Positions 34,317 through 47,095 are shown, numbered from the stretch's first letter. The stretch: 64,000 nt of DNA from Limonium bicolor (GCA_023374045.1 CM041783.1:120033503-120097502); one strand, 5' to 3'. The notes: generated from the sequence alone by a model not told the origin. Made by a program: numbers and translations.

Positions 34317-35615
34317 ATGGTTGCTAGTTCCAGCTTGATTGACGAGGTGGGAGAGGCTCAGCAGAGCGATCCTTATATGATGGAGATCAAGAAGAAGCTG
34401 ATAGAGGGTACATTCGAGAGCCAAAAATATGACTTCGAATTACATGATGACGATCTGATCAGATTGAGGGGCCGATTATGCATTCCTCGCAGCAGCACTG
34501 AGCTGAAGGAGCACATTCTACGAGAGTCACACTGTTCTTCTGTTTCTATCCATCCGGGAGCTTCGAAAATGTATAAAGACATGAAGCGTTACTTCTGGTG
34601 GACTGGGATGAAGAGTGACGTTACTGAGTTTGTAGTGAGGTGCCTAACTTGCCAGAAGGTAAAGTTCGAGCACAGGCGACCTGGAGGCATGGTTCAATCG
34701 ATGCCAGTTCCAGAGTGGAAGTTTCATGATATCTCCATGGATTTCGTGGTTGGACTCCCACCTACCAGGGGAGGTCTGAACATGATATGGGTTGTGTTGA
34801 TCCTGACCAAGGTAGCCTGATTCATACCGATGAAGGACACTTGGAAGGTAACGAAGCTTGCTGAACTGTTCGATAAGGAGATCATGAGACACCATGGAGT
34901 ACCTAAGACCATAGTATCTGACAGAGACACCAGATTCCTTTCAAGATATTGGAAAACTACACGGGAAGCATTGGGTACAGAATTGAAGCTAAGTACCGCG
35001 TTCCACCCTCAGACAGATGGTCAGACTGAGCGTACGATTCAGACACTTGACGACATGTTACGAGCATGTGCCTTGGACTTCTAGAGAAGTTGGATCGATA
35101 AGTTGCATTTGATCGAGTTCTCAAACAACAATAGCTATCATGCTACGATCAAGATGGCACCTTTCCAAGCATTGTACGGCAGACCATGTCGCACACCACT
35201 CTGTTGGGATGAGTCAAGTGAAGCGGTTATCATAGGACCGGAGTATTTAGAGCAAGTTCAGGCTGAGGTTCAGCAGATTCAGGAGAATATAAAGGCAGCG
35301 CAGGATAGACAGAAGTCGTATGCTAATGTGCGACGACGAGACTTAGAGTTCTCTGTGAATGACCAGGTATTTCTGTGGGTTTCGCCGATGAAAGGAATAT
35401 TCAGATTTGGACAAAAGGGCAAGCTGAGCCCAAAGTTTGTAGGTCGTTATACCATTACAGAGCGGGTGGGCCCAGTTGCTTACAGGTTAAACCTAACCGG
35501 TGAGCTGGGTAAAGTGCATGATGTTTTCCACGTCTCACAGCTTAAGAAGTACATGCACCATCCCTCCCATGTTTTGCAGGCCGAACGGCTAACCATAGAG
35601 CCAACCATGAGATAA
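34317..35615 (+). pseudogene. pol: Family-A integrase, copy 1
   Basis: The HHCC zinc finger (ESHCSSVSIHPG...CLTCQKVK), the core aspartates (ISMDFVVGLP; IVSDRDTRFL) and glutamate (DGQTERTIQTL) are all visible. TGA at 34818 and TAG at 35082 interrupt it, and three bases of the VVDRLTKVAR block are missing. The C-terminal GPY-like stretch (GPVAYRLNLTGELGKVHDVF) is present. Confidence 0.9.
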
Positions 35616-35777
35616 GTAGAGACCCCTCAGAGGATTCTGGATACGAAGACTAGGGACACTCGCCACAAGTCAATGAGACTGGCTAAACTTCTCTGGTACA
35701 ACCTGGACGTCGAGGAGGCTACTTGGGAATTAGAGGATAAGATGCGGGCGAAGTACCCTTCGCTCTTTTCAGACTAG
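35616..35777 (+). pseudogene. pol: Chromodomain-like C-terminus of family-A Pol, copy 1
   Basis: After a stop at 35616 the frame reads ETPQRILDTKTRD, KLLWYNLDVEEATWELED and KYPSLFSD before TAG 35775. The WExxEEATWE-type block is the truncated chromodomain typical of Tekay/Del chromoviruses and may guide integration into particular chromatin. This assigns family A to the chromovirus branch. Confidence 0.75.
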
Positions 35778-36062
35778 ATTCTTGTATAGGGTACGGGGCG
35801 TACCCCTTTTAAGGGGGTAGAGCCTTTCGCTTTTAAGTGTAAGCAAACAATCACATAATGTGGATTGTTGTTTGTTGCTTACTTAGTGTTAAGTATGTAT
35901 CGTACTTTATGACAGACCTTATGAGTCTGAACCTTAATGAATGTGGCAGACATTGTGGGTCAGAAAGCGTATATACTATTGTGAGATCTATGTGATTTTG
36001 TATGTGAACTTTCCTGTGTTCTAAGAGATATTAGATGCATAGGAACTTTGGGGACAAAGTTC

Positions 36063-36079
36063 TTTTAAGGGGGGTAGAT
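36063..36079 (+). other. Polypurine tract (A, copy 1)
   Basis: TTTTAAGGGGGGTAGAT directly precedes the LTR start TGACATACCCC. Confidence 0.75.
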
Positions 36080-39000
36080 TGACATACCCCAAACCTTAGT
36101 ATATTGATGAACTATCTAATTATAATATATTAAGGATATAATATGCCATATAAACATTATAAAAGTGTTAAACAACAATGTACACAAAAAAACATACCTT
36201 AAGCGTTTAAACCGAAAACGCACCTTAGAGCACGAAAATGTGCTTTAAGGGAAAATGTGCCTTAAGCATTTATACATGGAACTAAAGGCTAATGAGCCCA
36301 AATACCAATAAAATTAAGGGAACAACAATAAAATGGTCATAGGAACCATTACGTGTACACACAGATTAAGTATACAAGTCCACACAAAAACCGGTACTAA
36401 ACTAACGAAAGTCAAGGAGAAACCACTAAACGGCTTGGTTTAAATTGGAATGAGCAACATGCTACTTCACGAACAAAGTTTCTAAAGGTTTTAAATGTAC
36501 TAAGAACACATTTAAACTAGCCCAAACAAATTGCAACATCAATGTGAACCCGGAAGCACAAAAAATGTGTTTTAAGGCATTTTTGGCCTTGTAACATACC
36601 TATAACATGGTATAAGTCATTAGGAACGAGTTTAATACATAAAATGTTACATTAATACAAGGTAAAACAAAAAAAATCATATCAAAGGAGGGGAGGAGCT
36701 GCCGACATGAAGGAGTGACTCACCAAGTCTATTTTGCTTTTAAAACTTACTATTTCAACAACTAAGACTTATTTGACTTGCAAAATCACCTTGTCCCCTT
36801 AATGAATCATTAATCAGACTCTTATCTGTCAAATGAGAGCTTCCAAGGTCGTAGCCAATCCTCTCTTTGAAGATACAACACAAAACAAAGCCAAAGTTCT
36901 TAGTTTTGAACCTTAAAGAACACCCTTCCTTGTAGGAATCATAACTTTCTCGTCCTAGCTCTAAATCTCAAGCTTGATAGCTCGTTGGAATCCTCTTTTC
37001 AAGAGATTTGCAACCATAGCTCATGAGCCCCCAGATTCTCAGGAAACACCACTGAGAAGTGCCTTTGATTCTCAAGGTAAAACATTGCCTTCTTGAAAAC
37101 TTCTTATTCTTGGTTTTTGTTACAGCCGATTGGCATGGGATTCTAACCCATCTTATTCTTCATCTTATTGTATAATTTTGGGGACAATCCTTTTAGCAAA
37201 TTGCTGGTGAAATTTCTAAGGAATTCAAGCTTAAATATTAAGCTAAAAGTTTAATATACAACGTAAATCCTACAACTACCTATTTCTTGGTTCTAAATAT
37301 TGATCTATATATGATCTAACATATTGTATACCTTGTTTATTATTACCGAATTTAGTAGGTGTTAGATTTAATTTTTAGCACCTAAAATGTTAATATGTTG
37401 TAAATCTAAAATTAGATTTACAACCCTTATGATATAAACTTTAATATAAGCTATCATAATATATAAGAATAGTTCATATACTAGAATTTAGTGTGTGGCT
37501 GAAAATTAAGGGAACCTAGGTGAGATAGAAAAATTATATAACTAAGTTAAATTAAAGGAACTAGTAATTAAGTAATATGTAAAATTTGTGAAGTTTTGGT
37601 CACATATTATAATTGCCGAAAATATATATGAATTATTATGAAATTTATGAAGGTTAGATGATGGGAAAATAATTGTAGAATTAAGTTTACATTTTATAAA
37701 GAGTTTATAAGTATTACTAGAATTTATAAGGTTTTTGGTGTATTTAAAGCTAATAATAGATAGTATATGTATACTACAACTTTAAGTAATTAAATCTGGT
37801 GATTTAGAGATGTTTAAAATGATTTTTGATGTTCAAAAATCTGTAGGAAAATTAGTTACGAAAATTAGAAATTAATTAGAGTTAATTTGGATAAATGAGT
37901 TAGGATAAAAGAAAAGACACAAGGGTAAAATGGTAATTTCCCTGGTCAAACTTGGTCAATGGCATTTTAAAATGTTTAAGGAGTTAGAATAAAATTTGTT
38001 GCAAAAGATTAGATATTAAAAGGATAAAGGAATAAAAAGTTAAGTTAAATTAACTTTAGGGGTAACATTGTAAATAATGTAAAGTTAGGGGGTTTGACCA
38101 TAAAGGCTGGTCAAACTTGGGTATATTTTGGTAATTGACCAAAGTATAAAAGAAATTATTAAGTAAGACTTTGGAAGGAATTAGAAATAAAAATAACAAG
38201 TTTAGAACTTATTATGATAAAATAGAGATTAAGAGAAACTATGGGTAAGTAATGTAAATAACACATTTTTATGTGTTTAAAAGGTTAAGGAAATTAAATA
38301 AGAATTTAGAAACAAGTTGTAAAAGAAAAGAGTTAAGACGGGGTTAAACGAGACCCGTATATAATTTAAGGTATACGAGGGGTATACCCGTAATTTAATA
38401 AGTACAGGAGAAATCATTACTTAAGGTATTTTTAATGAAAATACAAGTTATATTGGGAAAAGAAATAAATACGTATGATACAGAGTATCATACGGACGTA
38501 TACGAAAAATTTTAGTGTACATGAATAGTACTCATATACGTGAATAGTACATGTATACATGAATAGTAAATACGTATACATGAATTGTAAATATGTATAA
38601 ATGAATAGTAAATACGTATAAATGAATAGTAAATACGTATACACGAATAGTAACTACATATATAGGAATAGTCAAATACGAGATGTATACATGAATAGTA
38701 AAATACGTATACGTGAATAGTAAAATACGTATACGTGAATAGTATAATACGTATACATGAATAGTAAAATATGATGAATAGTGAAAATAAGAAAATTAAG
38801 TTATTTAACCACGCCGTCCTAATGAACTATAGGAGCGGAGTAAGGGGACCAGAATAGTCGAGATGTCATCTGGGAGTGGACGAACGACGATAGGCTAAGG
38901 TATGGGATTCTTGTAGCTTGTTTGCTAACGAGGTCTACCTCGTTTTGTGTGCTATGTGTTATTGTGATACGACCAAGCTAGATTAAACACGAAACCGATT

Positions 39001-40118
39001 TATTGTATTGTTATTGTGTGTCCATTGCACACTAACACAACTTGATTCAGAGCTTGTTCATTAACTATGTTTAGTAACAATTGTATGAGGTTATAAATAC
39101 TCCCTGTTGTTAGTTGGTTAATACCAAGAGAGGTTTAACTAATAAATTGTCAATGAGACTTCATCTAACTGGAACTTGGGAGGAGAGGAATCCGGGACTG
39201 ACTTCAGTCATGCATGTTCAGGTTAGGAGGTCGGCATCTGTATCCGATCTGTCTTCCGCCTAGGGTCGACAAACTGACCCGACCATCTCGAGTGAACAGT
39301 TTGAGATGGGAGGCAAATTCAGGAGGCGTAGGAGGGTCAAGCCTACACCCCTCATAACTTAAGAGTTAATGTTTATTAAACCAATGGAGCTAATAACTCA
39401 TTGGCTAGTGTTACTTCCACCCGACAAAAATAAACATTTCAGTTAGAGAACAACCAGTTCTATTAGGAGGATGGTTGACACTTATAAGGTATGGTCAAAC
39501 ACGAGAACTAAACAATTCTCATGCCTCAGGATTTAGGAATCTAACTTACTCATTAATGGTCATCCATTACGACGTTTGATTTATTTGAGCTGTGAATGTT
39601 TCACATAAATGTGTTGTTGTTATTGTACTTCTTATTATTGTTGTATGAATAATCAACTGCATGTATACGACAAGTAGTCGTGTGTAGCCCTGGGTAGCTT
39701 GTGGGCTGCACGTTTTCTATACCAGCCATGTGCTGAGCCCCTTGGGGCCTGTGATTTAAACTTTGCAGGTAGGTGCCAGACGAGGACCCAGCCTGAGAGT
39801 AGGAGTGGGTAGAGCATTAAGGGTTTTATTTGCATTACGAGTGTGCCTGTACACTCGTTTTATAAACTGTGGTAGTAAGTTGTAATAATAGGAGCGATAC
39901 TTGAGATTCAGTATTGTATTTTGTTTTAAGACTTGTACGCACTTATGTTCGGTACACTCGGGTTCGTCAGACCGTAGCTTGAGACTGGAATAAGCCTAGT
40001 TAGTCACGTGGGTGACTAACGGCGGTAACACCAACTTTTAGTATTTTCTTCCGCTGTGTTGGAATATTTTGGCAGGTTTGTGGTGTGATGGTTCAGGTTT
40101 AGAAGTTGGGGTGTTACA
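36080..40118 (+). mobile_element. Family-A LTR A2, shared by both internal regions
   Basis: TGACATACCCCAAACC...TTGGGGTGTTACA, 4039 bases. It follows a polypurine tract and precedes a primer-binding site, so it serves as 3' LTR of copy 1 and 5' LTR of copy 2. It contains the minisatellite (38517-38785) and stem-loop (39999-40020). No gene is supportable inside; small frames in the minisatellite are repeats only. Confidence 0.92.
38517..38785 (+). repeat. 21-bp minisatellite in LTR A2
   Basis: AATACGTATACATGAATAGT-type units, about twelve copies, with a unit order slightly different from A1. Confidence 0.9.
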
Positions 40119-40123
40119 AAAAG

Positions 40124-40135
40124 TGGTATCAGAGC
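40124..40135 (+). other. Primer-binding site, tRNA-iMet type (A, copy 2)
   Basis: TGGTATCAGAGC five bases after the LTR end. Confidence 0.92.
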
Positions 40136-40343
40136 GTAGTTACGCTCTGACGACTAGAGTTACCGAACTAGAGTAGGTACCGAGTTAGAGTAATAGTCAT
40201 GGTTTTGGGTGTGAGATAGTAGTGTGAGCTGAGTCAGATAACCACTAATAAAAGTGGAGTATCTTACTGTTTAGAAGATGTTATAAACGCTTAGACCAAA
40301 GCCTTTGTAATCACGAGCTTACTGTGTATTTATACTTATTCAG

Positions 40344-41116
40344 ATGTCAGGAAGAAGAGGACAAGGCCGAGGCCGTGGCGAAGAAGGAGATCAGGCTGCT
40401 GAGATTCCGGGTGGGCAGACGATTGCTGAGATTGTTGCTACAGCCCTGGGGCACATAGGCTGTCAGCCCGGTACGGGACCGCCTGCTCCACCACCACAGC
40501 CCCAGGAGCCAAACTGGGTGAAGAGTCTCGCTGACCTTCGACCCCCACCGTTTAGAGGGGAGACAGACCCCACCAAACTTGAGGCGTACATCTCAGAGCT
40601 GGAGACCGCCATCGAGAATCTTGATATACCTACGGGAGCCAAGGTAAGACTTGCTGCGTTCTACCTGAAGGATGCGGCGGGCGATTGGTGGAAGCTAGTT
40701 AGGGCCGAACATGTGGCCAACCCCAACTTCGGCTGGGAGCAGTACGCGGCCTTGCTGAGAGCCAAGTACTACCGTACCCATCTCCAGACTAAGAAGCTTT
40801 TAGAGTTGGACGCGCTGAAGCAGACTGACAAGATGACGGTGGACGACTACTACTCTCAGTTCACCGCTCGTATCCGTCTTCTACCAGGATTGGGATATTC
40901 AGACCAGATTCTGGTCGACCGCTTCTATGGCGGGCTGAGTCACCGACTACGCTATGGCATGGGCCCGACAAGCTACACTACCTTGCAGGTAAAGAAAGTT
41001 GAGATTAGTTGAAATGAATGAACGTTATATGAGAATGAATGTGAGACTGATATTTTTAAGAGCAGGAGTGTTATCATGCCACTGCTAAAGTTGAAATCAC
41101 CGTCCAGTTGAGGGAC
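40344..41116 (+). pseudogene. gag: Family-A Gag, copy 2, 5' part (interrupted by T3)
   Basis: A 215-codon exon is open from ATG 40344 to the candidate donor at 40988. It has the Arg/Gly-rich start, LADLRPPPFRGETDPTKLEA, AGDWWKLVRAEHVANPNF and GLGYSDQILVDRFYGGL. Unlike copy 1 it lacks stops, so the Gag core is intact. Candidate intron 1 is 40989-41065. The next exon is cut after GGGAC (41112-41116) by the family-T element and resumes at 48902. Confidence 0.9.
40989..41065 (+). other. Candidate intron 1 in gag, copy 2 (77 nt)
   Basis: Donor CAG|GTAAAG, acceptor AGCAG|GA, same length as in copy 1. Confidence 0.65.
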
Positions 41117-42871
41117 TGTTATACCCAAAATTTCAACCCCCCCGGAAGAGATTCTCTACTAATATGCTAATAGCGAGGGCTCCCAGTTCTATCGGCACAT
41201 TTCAGTGTACTAGGGACAGCTTAGTCATCTCCAGGGGCATTTTCGTAATTTTTCAAGGCTCTTAAGCCCCTTATAGGCTTTCTCTCTCCTCCAAATAAGG
41301 GCCAAATCAATTCAAAATGCTTTGAAATTTTAACCCACGATAGAGGATGACCTCTGAAGCATAATGGCGTTGGAATTTTGATATTTCGAATTTCCAATAA
41401 TTTTCTAGCAATTTCTGATTGAATCTGACGAGAAATTGAATTTAAAAATATTCCAATGTCCAAAAAATTCGATTCCACTTTAGAAAATTCGGAAATATCA
41501 TCCTTTACCCATGTGTAAAATTTCATAATCAAATTCCTTTTGGAAGCCCTTAAGCTAAAACGTCGGTAAATCTCGGTTTTTACCGGATTTTTCTATCTTT
41601 ATGGAAGCCTATATAAGAAACCTTATCCCATGATCAAAGAAGAACCTCAAGAACCCTAGACCCTCAAAGAAGGCAGCCGTCTCATTCTCTTCACGTTTTT
41701 GCACATCCAAGCACCAAAATCACATCAAAAATCCCCCAAAATCACCATCTAAACACATTTTCAACTCCCAACACATCAACAATCATCAAACATCAACCAA
41801 ACCACCTCCAAAACGTGAAGAACACCTTCAACAATCAACAACCAGAAGCTCGGGTCGAACTCAATCTGGAACCGGCACCACTGGAGCCTCCGAAGAATCC
41901 CGACGTGAAGAATCCTCCTGAATTCGAAGGTAAAACAGGTTGCAATTCTACTTTTCTAACTCTCCACGACCCTATTAACTCTCTGTCAAATTTTGGGTTG
42001 AAACTAACCTTTTTACGCTTCTGTATTGCTAATTACTTTTGTTTCTGCCTTGTTACTTGTTCGTCAAGTTTCGTACATAATTCGACTTCAAACTGCAATC
42101 TTTCAATTACTAACGAATTTTATACCTTTCAGGCTACACGTGCATAAATTTGAGCCGAAAACACCTTCGGGAACCACCATAAAACCCCTGTCCGTGGGTG
42201 GTCCGGGATCTCGGACCTATAGTCCGGGACCACGGACGGGTTGTCCGTGGCCACGGACACCCACGGACGGTGGCGGGATTTGAAAATTTTAAAAATTTAG
42301 GTTTTACTAAAGTATGTCCGGGCCTACGGACGTCCTGTCCGTGGCCCCGGACTTTTCAAATTTTTGTTTTCTGTTTAATTCGACTTTTATTTTCACATAG
42401 ATTCACTAGGGTCAGTGGTTACGGACATTAGGTCCGTGGCTACGGACGGAAACAAAATTTGACCAAATTCTGCCTCTGAAACCCTAGTTTAGGTAATTTC
42501 AACTTTCACTTTTATTTTCAATCAAAAAATGCTAAAAAAAAAAAAAGAAGCTCGCGCACTTAGGTTAAAACGACTCGTAATAAGCCGTAATTAAACTAAG
42601 TAGAGGAAAAACGACATCTAGTGGTAATGAAAGTAATTGAACCCTAATTAAGTCGAATATCAAGCCCCCGAACCCGAACTCTACCTTTCCTAATTTACTC
42701 TAGGTAAAAATTAGGTGGTGACTCACAATAGGTTCAGTGAGCAAGCATAGGTTTTAACAATTATTGTTATATGACATAGTTATTAACCTTAGGTTATAAG
42801 TGGACCTAAAACCCGACTAGATCCCAATCAACTTAATCAACATAGGATAGGGTTTAAAATCGAGGCTCACA
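41117..42871 (+). mobile_element. 5' LTR of T3
   Basis: TGTTATACCC...GGCTCACA, 1755 bases. TATA box CTATATAAG at 41610-41618. Palindromic GTCCGTGG/CCACGGAC and GTCCGGG motifs at 42190-42450. It lacks a roughly 21-bp repeat unit that the 3' LTR has. Confidence 0.92.
41930..42132 (+). other. Intron-like 203-nt segment in LTR leader (T3, 5' LTR)
   Basis: Donor GAAG|GTAAAA, branch-like ATTACTAACG at about 42107, acceptor CTTTCAG|GC. It lies about 310 bases after the TATA box, in the presumed transcribed leader. Confidence 0.55.
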
Positions 42872-42874
42872 GAC

Positions 42875-42892
42875 TGGCGACTCTGCTGGGGA
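42875..42892 (+). other. Primer-binding site, Arg-tRNA-like (T3)
   Basis: TGGCGACTCTGCTGGGGA starts three bases after the LTR end. It fits the complement of a plant arginine tRNA 3' end, as used by Ogre/TAT elements; the tRNA assignment is from memory of the family. Confidence 0.7.
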
Positions 42893-43309
42893 CAACTTCT
42901 TAATTTTAACTTGTTTAATTCTAAGAAAGAGGGCTTAACTCGAAATTGTTTATTTATGGCTTTATTACATTGTTTGTTTACTTTTGTGCACAATTTAACT
43001 TTACGCACCTTTGCATCATATGAGAGCGAGGGTCCACTTAAACCGATTTCACCCCGGGACCCGTTTGAGGGTCCCCTGTCAGGAACTCACACCTTTTAGG
43101 TGATGTGAATAAGCGGGGGAAAAGAGGAGGATGTCGTCTAACCACATCCCCTTAATACCTGGGCTTTAGCCCCAAGCGTTTTCCTGGCAGTGTCCTTACC
43201 TAGCCCAATGTTTGGTCAGTCAAAGACCGACCGTAGACGCACACCTTCAGGTGATGTGAAAAAAGTGGGGAAGCCCAAAGAGAATAGCGTGCAAGCCCTA
43301 TTCCTTTGT

Positions 43310-44130
43310 GGTGACCTGGGCCCGCACCCCTAGCACCTCTCCGGATCGATCCATACCCGGTTCTATCTAAACGTCTAGTGAGGACATGTTGAATTTGTGT
43401 GGGCCTTGTTTGCTTGTATGATCGGCCCACTACCCAGCCTAGAGATTGATAGGAACTTCTCCTACATCAACCTAGCCCAAAACGAATTCGCAGCTCTATT
43501 TGCCTGCGGCCTAGAGGCCCTGTTTGGTTTAACATGTGAGTCGTTCGGGCCTCGGCCCAAAAGCATAGACTTAGGTGATTTCTCTTCTGGCCCAATTTGA
43601 ATTATCCAATAATTAGTTCTAGGCCCATAAAAAAGAAATCCACCTGAACTTGAAATAAAATCCTTTTCGGCTTAGCAACCATCTTCTCTGGCCCGAAGAA
43701 AGTTAGGCCCATTTGTGTTTAGGGACCATTCCAGCTCATGTGCTTTACTTCAGGCCCAAACACATTCCGGCCCAAGGGCACATTCTAGTCTAGGTAGACT
43801 TCTTATCATGACCCTAACCCAAAACCCTAGATCTAGGTGTCATCTGTTAAAGCCAACCAAAATCACTCGGCCCAAATTCCAGTTCACATATAGAGCAATC
43901 ATTCTGGCCCAAGTACCACACTCATAACTCATTCCATTTGAGCCCATAAACCAATTCATAGTTTTGGCCCAGGATCTTCGCTCTCAATCTAGAATTTCGG
44001 CCCATAAAACATTTGAATCCAAGATAGTTTGCATAATTCGTTCATTCCAGTTTTCGGCTTCAAGGCCCAACAAGAGCATCAAACGAATCTCGACTTCAAG
44101 GCTATCCTCGGCCGAGTGGCCCATTCAGGT
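43310..44130 (+). promoter_or_regulatory. GGCCCA-rich stretch in T3 internal region
   Basis: About fifteen copies of GGCCCA or its complement occur in 800 bases, many as CGGCCCAAA or AGGCCCATA. GGCCCA is the core of plant site-II/TCP-binding elements. Whether these act as enhancer sites or are just repeat debris cannot be told from sequence. Confidence 0.45.
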
Positions 44131-45852
44131 CATGTGATTTTTTCAGCTTGTTTGCTCATTCTGGATTCAGGCCTACATGTACGTTCTAGCTAGGAATCAC
44201 TCTAATATATGCACTTCACTCTCAGTTTGGCGAAAACTCAGGCCAGTTACTTCCTACAAACTATCGGCATTCCTAGTTCAGACATTTTACAGGGCCTACC
44301 GAAGTTGGAAGGAGACAATCAGGTCAATGGCGCCCCGACGGTCAACAGCTCCAGTTTAACACGTTGGCACATACTGTTCAATCCCTATTTCAGAAGATTT
44401 CTCGATTTAGTAGTTTTCTTTTCAAAATCATTCTTCTAACTTTTATGGTAGTTAGCTTCCTTTATCATTTTAGATTACAACTTTTGATGTTATCTTTCCA
44501 TTCGTGAATTAGAGCATAGTTCTATTTTCGTAATTTTTTGTGTGCATTCATTCAACAAAACAAAAACACAAAAATTTGTTTTTAAGGGATCACAGAGTAA
44601 TCATTTCCCAACTATGGAACAGAATGACTTGTCTTTTGTTTCTAAAAGGGTGAACATGTCCGTCCTCACACCATAGACTATCCCATAATATCCACGAAGC
44701 ATTCCAAAATCCGCACCTGTTTAAGTGTTGTCATAAACCCCAGGTCAATACTGGGGGGAATCTGAGTTCAGGATCATCATCTTTAATCTTTCGTTTAAGC
44801 GTGTGAACTAGTCTCTAAGTGAAATTCACGAGAGTGTCTTGAACGGAAAAACCATGAGTGAACGAGTGTGTCATTTTTACACGACTCTGGTGAGACCACA
44901 TTCAAAGGTGAGGTAAACGGCATAACTCTGACCGAAGGAGATAATTTGTAAATTTACTCTTAGACCTGCGAAAAGTAACAAAGAACGGATACACAACTAT
45001 CAGGAATGACGAAGCACCTAGGTACAGCACCACATAGCCAAAAGCTTGTAAACCCTGTCATTAAACCCTAGGCACCCCCGCTGAGCCTTTCATATATCCC
45101 TTTTCGATATTATGAACTCCACAGAATCACCCAGCCAATGATGAATTACCGACCCGGTGACCAAAGGAAGCGAGGAGCCCGACTCTCAGATAACAATCTA
45201 ATCAGTCCAAAGAAGCGATGCCGCTATCAGCATGACGAAGTGATCCTTAAATGGTCCCAAAGTGGCATAGGATCCAGAGAGCTCACATCAAACCAACTCT
45301 CATAACTCAAACCCGGGAAACACAAGAACCCCGAAGGCAAAGTCAAGGAAGGATAAAACAAAAAGGCAAACCCGAAGTGCCTCTAAGAAGTCCAAAGGAC
45401 AAAAAAGAGAAATGGTGTAAAGGACAACTTCAAAAGTCCAGGTCCAGAAGCTCGAAAACAACGTCAACATGAAGCAGCCAGATGACTTCAAGACGAGGAA
45501 GATGAATCTGAGAGAAGACGCAAGTTGCAGCTTTGGTCACCCATTTAAGCTCCACATACCTCAAATATCCCTCCATGATCCCGTCGTCTTTCATCACATC
45601 CTATGGCCACGTTATAAGCTCTAAAGACTTCTGACTTGATAGTTGTGTGTCCAATCACGTGAAAGTAACAGATCAAATGCGTAAATCCATCAAATATCGA
45701 ATTCAATGGTCTAGAAGTTGTGACTGTAGGTGAGGAACGAGTGCAAGCACCAAACACGCCGAGTGTAGGTTAGGAAGCACCACATAAAAACATAAGCCCT
45801 GACCCTGTGAGGACGAGACTCGTTCGCACGTTTAATAAAAGAAAATACTGGG

Positions 45853-45945
45853 GGCAATCGATCGGAACGATCGATTGCCACGAACTCTAGCTCAGATTGT
45901 CTTAAGGGAAAAATACTGGGGGCAATTGTTGGTTCCAACAATTGC
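45853..45945. repeat. Two consecutive perfect inverted repeats after PPT-like G runs (T3)
   Basis: 45853-45864 pairs with 45868-45879 (12 bp, loop GAA). 45922-45932 pairs with 45935-45945 (11 bp, loop TT). Both follow AATACTGGGGGCAAT-type runs. T1 has the same pair at 1231-1324 with the first loop changed to TCA while the stem is unchanged. Confidence 0.75.
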
Positions 45946-46361
45946 TATGACAACACCAATTGGAACCCAGAGCTTAAACATCACCACCACCATCACACAC
46001 CACCGGCCCGCATAAGCCCTTACCTCCACACCAAACACCACAGGCCCACATAAGCCCTTACCTTTACATCATACACCATACCCCACCGATGGCATGTTCA
46101 TCTTCTAGGAGATAAATTACAAGTTCGAAGTCTATGGTTAGGAAATGATAATTTCGCTTTCCTTTTCATTAAACAGATTATTCTTCAAACACTACCACGT
46201 TTGGCACCTCTTTCAGCAATTTCTTGTTTTGGACAAATTTCCTACATACACTTTGATCGTATTTTGACATGCACATCCTCATTGCCACGTTTGGCACTTT
46301 CAAAATTAACTTTCATCATGACCATTGCATCTATTCGTATGAGACTCCTCGTCATAATTCA

Positions 46362-46650
46362 GGGATACAGATTCTCAGCTGAAGATACAGATTCTTCAGG
46401 GATACAGATTCTCAGCCGAAGGTACAGATTCTTCAGGGATACAGATTCTCAGCCGAAGATACAGATTCTTCAGGGATACAGATTCTCAGCCGAAGGTACA
46501 GATTCTTCAAGGAAACAGATTCTCAGCCGAAGATACAGATTCTTCAGGGATAGAGATTCTCAGCCGAAGGTACAGATTCTTCAGGGATACAGATTCTCAG
46601 CCGAAGGTATAGACTCTTCAGAGATACAAATTCTCAGCCAAGGATTCAGA
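46362..46650 (+). repeat. Tandem repeat, units of GATTCTCAGCCGAAGGTACA and GATTCTTCAGGGATACA
   Basis: Two related sub-units of about 20-26 bases alternate to give a roughly 50-bp period repeated five to six times. The 177-codon frame over this stretch only reads the repeats and is not called as a gene. Confidence 0.85.
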
Positions 46651-46737
46651 TTCACCAGAGCAGCAGAACTCACTAGAGCAGAAGAACTCACCCGAATAGA
46701 AGAACTCGACCCAACACCAATTTTCAATCACTGATAT

Positions 46738-47010
46738 GTAGTCAACGCCTCAGAATAGCTTGACATCATCTCATTCATTATAGGTAGTCAACGCCTTAGA
46801 ATAGCTTGACATCATCTCATTCATTATAGGTAGTCAATGCCTTAGAATAGCTTGACATCATATCATCCTTATAGGTAGTCGGCGCCTTAGAATTGTCTGA
46901 CATTACTTCATTATTTCCTTTAGGTGGTCGACGCCTTAGAACCGCTCGACACCCTTCCACTTTACTCATAGGTAGTCAGCGCCTTAGAATAGCTCGACGC
47001 AACTTGTCGG
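46738..47010 (+). repeat. Tandem repeat, units of AGGTAGTCAACGCCTTAGAATAGCTTGAC
   Basis: Five to six units of about 47 bases. Each has GTC(A/G)ACGCC at its start and GCT(T/C)GAC at its end, so units can fold. It lies just before the polypurine tract, as tandem arrays do in Ogre-type elements. Confidence 0.8.
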
Positions 47011-47095
47011 ATTGCACGTGTGGTCTTTTAAGATCCAAAATTTTGGGGTATCACTCAAGCATCAACTAGCCTTTTCATTTCCATTACAAAGTCTA

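Noticed and set aside
41815..42147. 110-codon frame in family-T LTRs, repeated at 47812 and 9885
   Set aside because: It starts with GTG in T3 and with ATG only in T2. It runs through the intron-like segment and is truncated in T1, so it is more likely an untranslated leader.
46201..46734. 177-codon open frame in T3
   Set aside because: It reads through the tandem repeat; the repeat unit gives an open frame by chance, and T1 has no matching frame.
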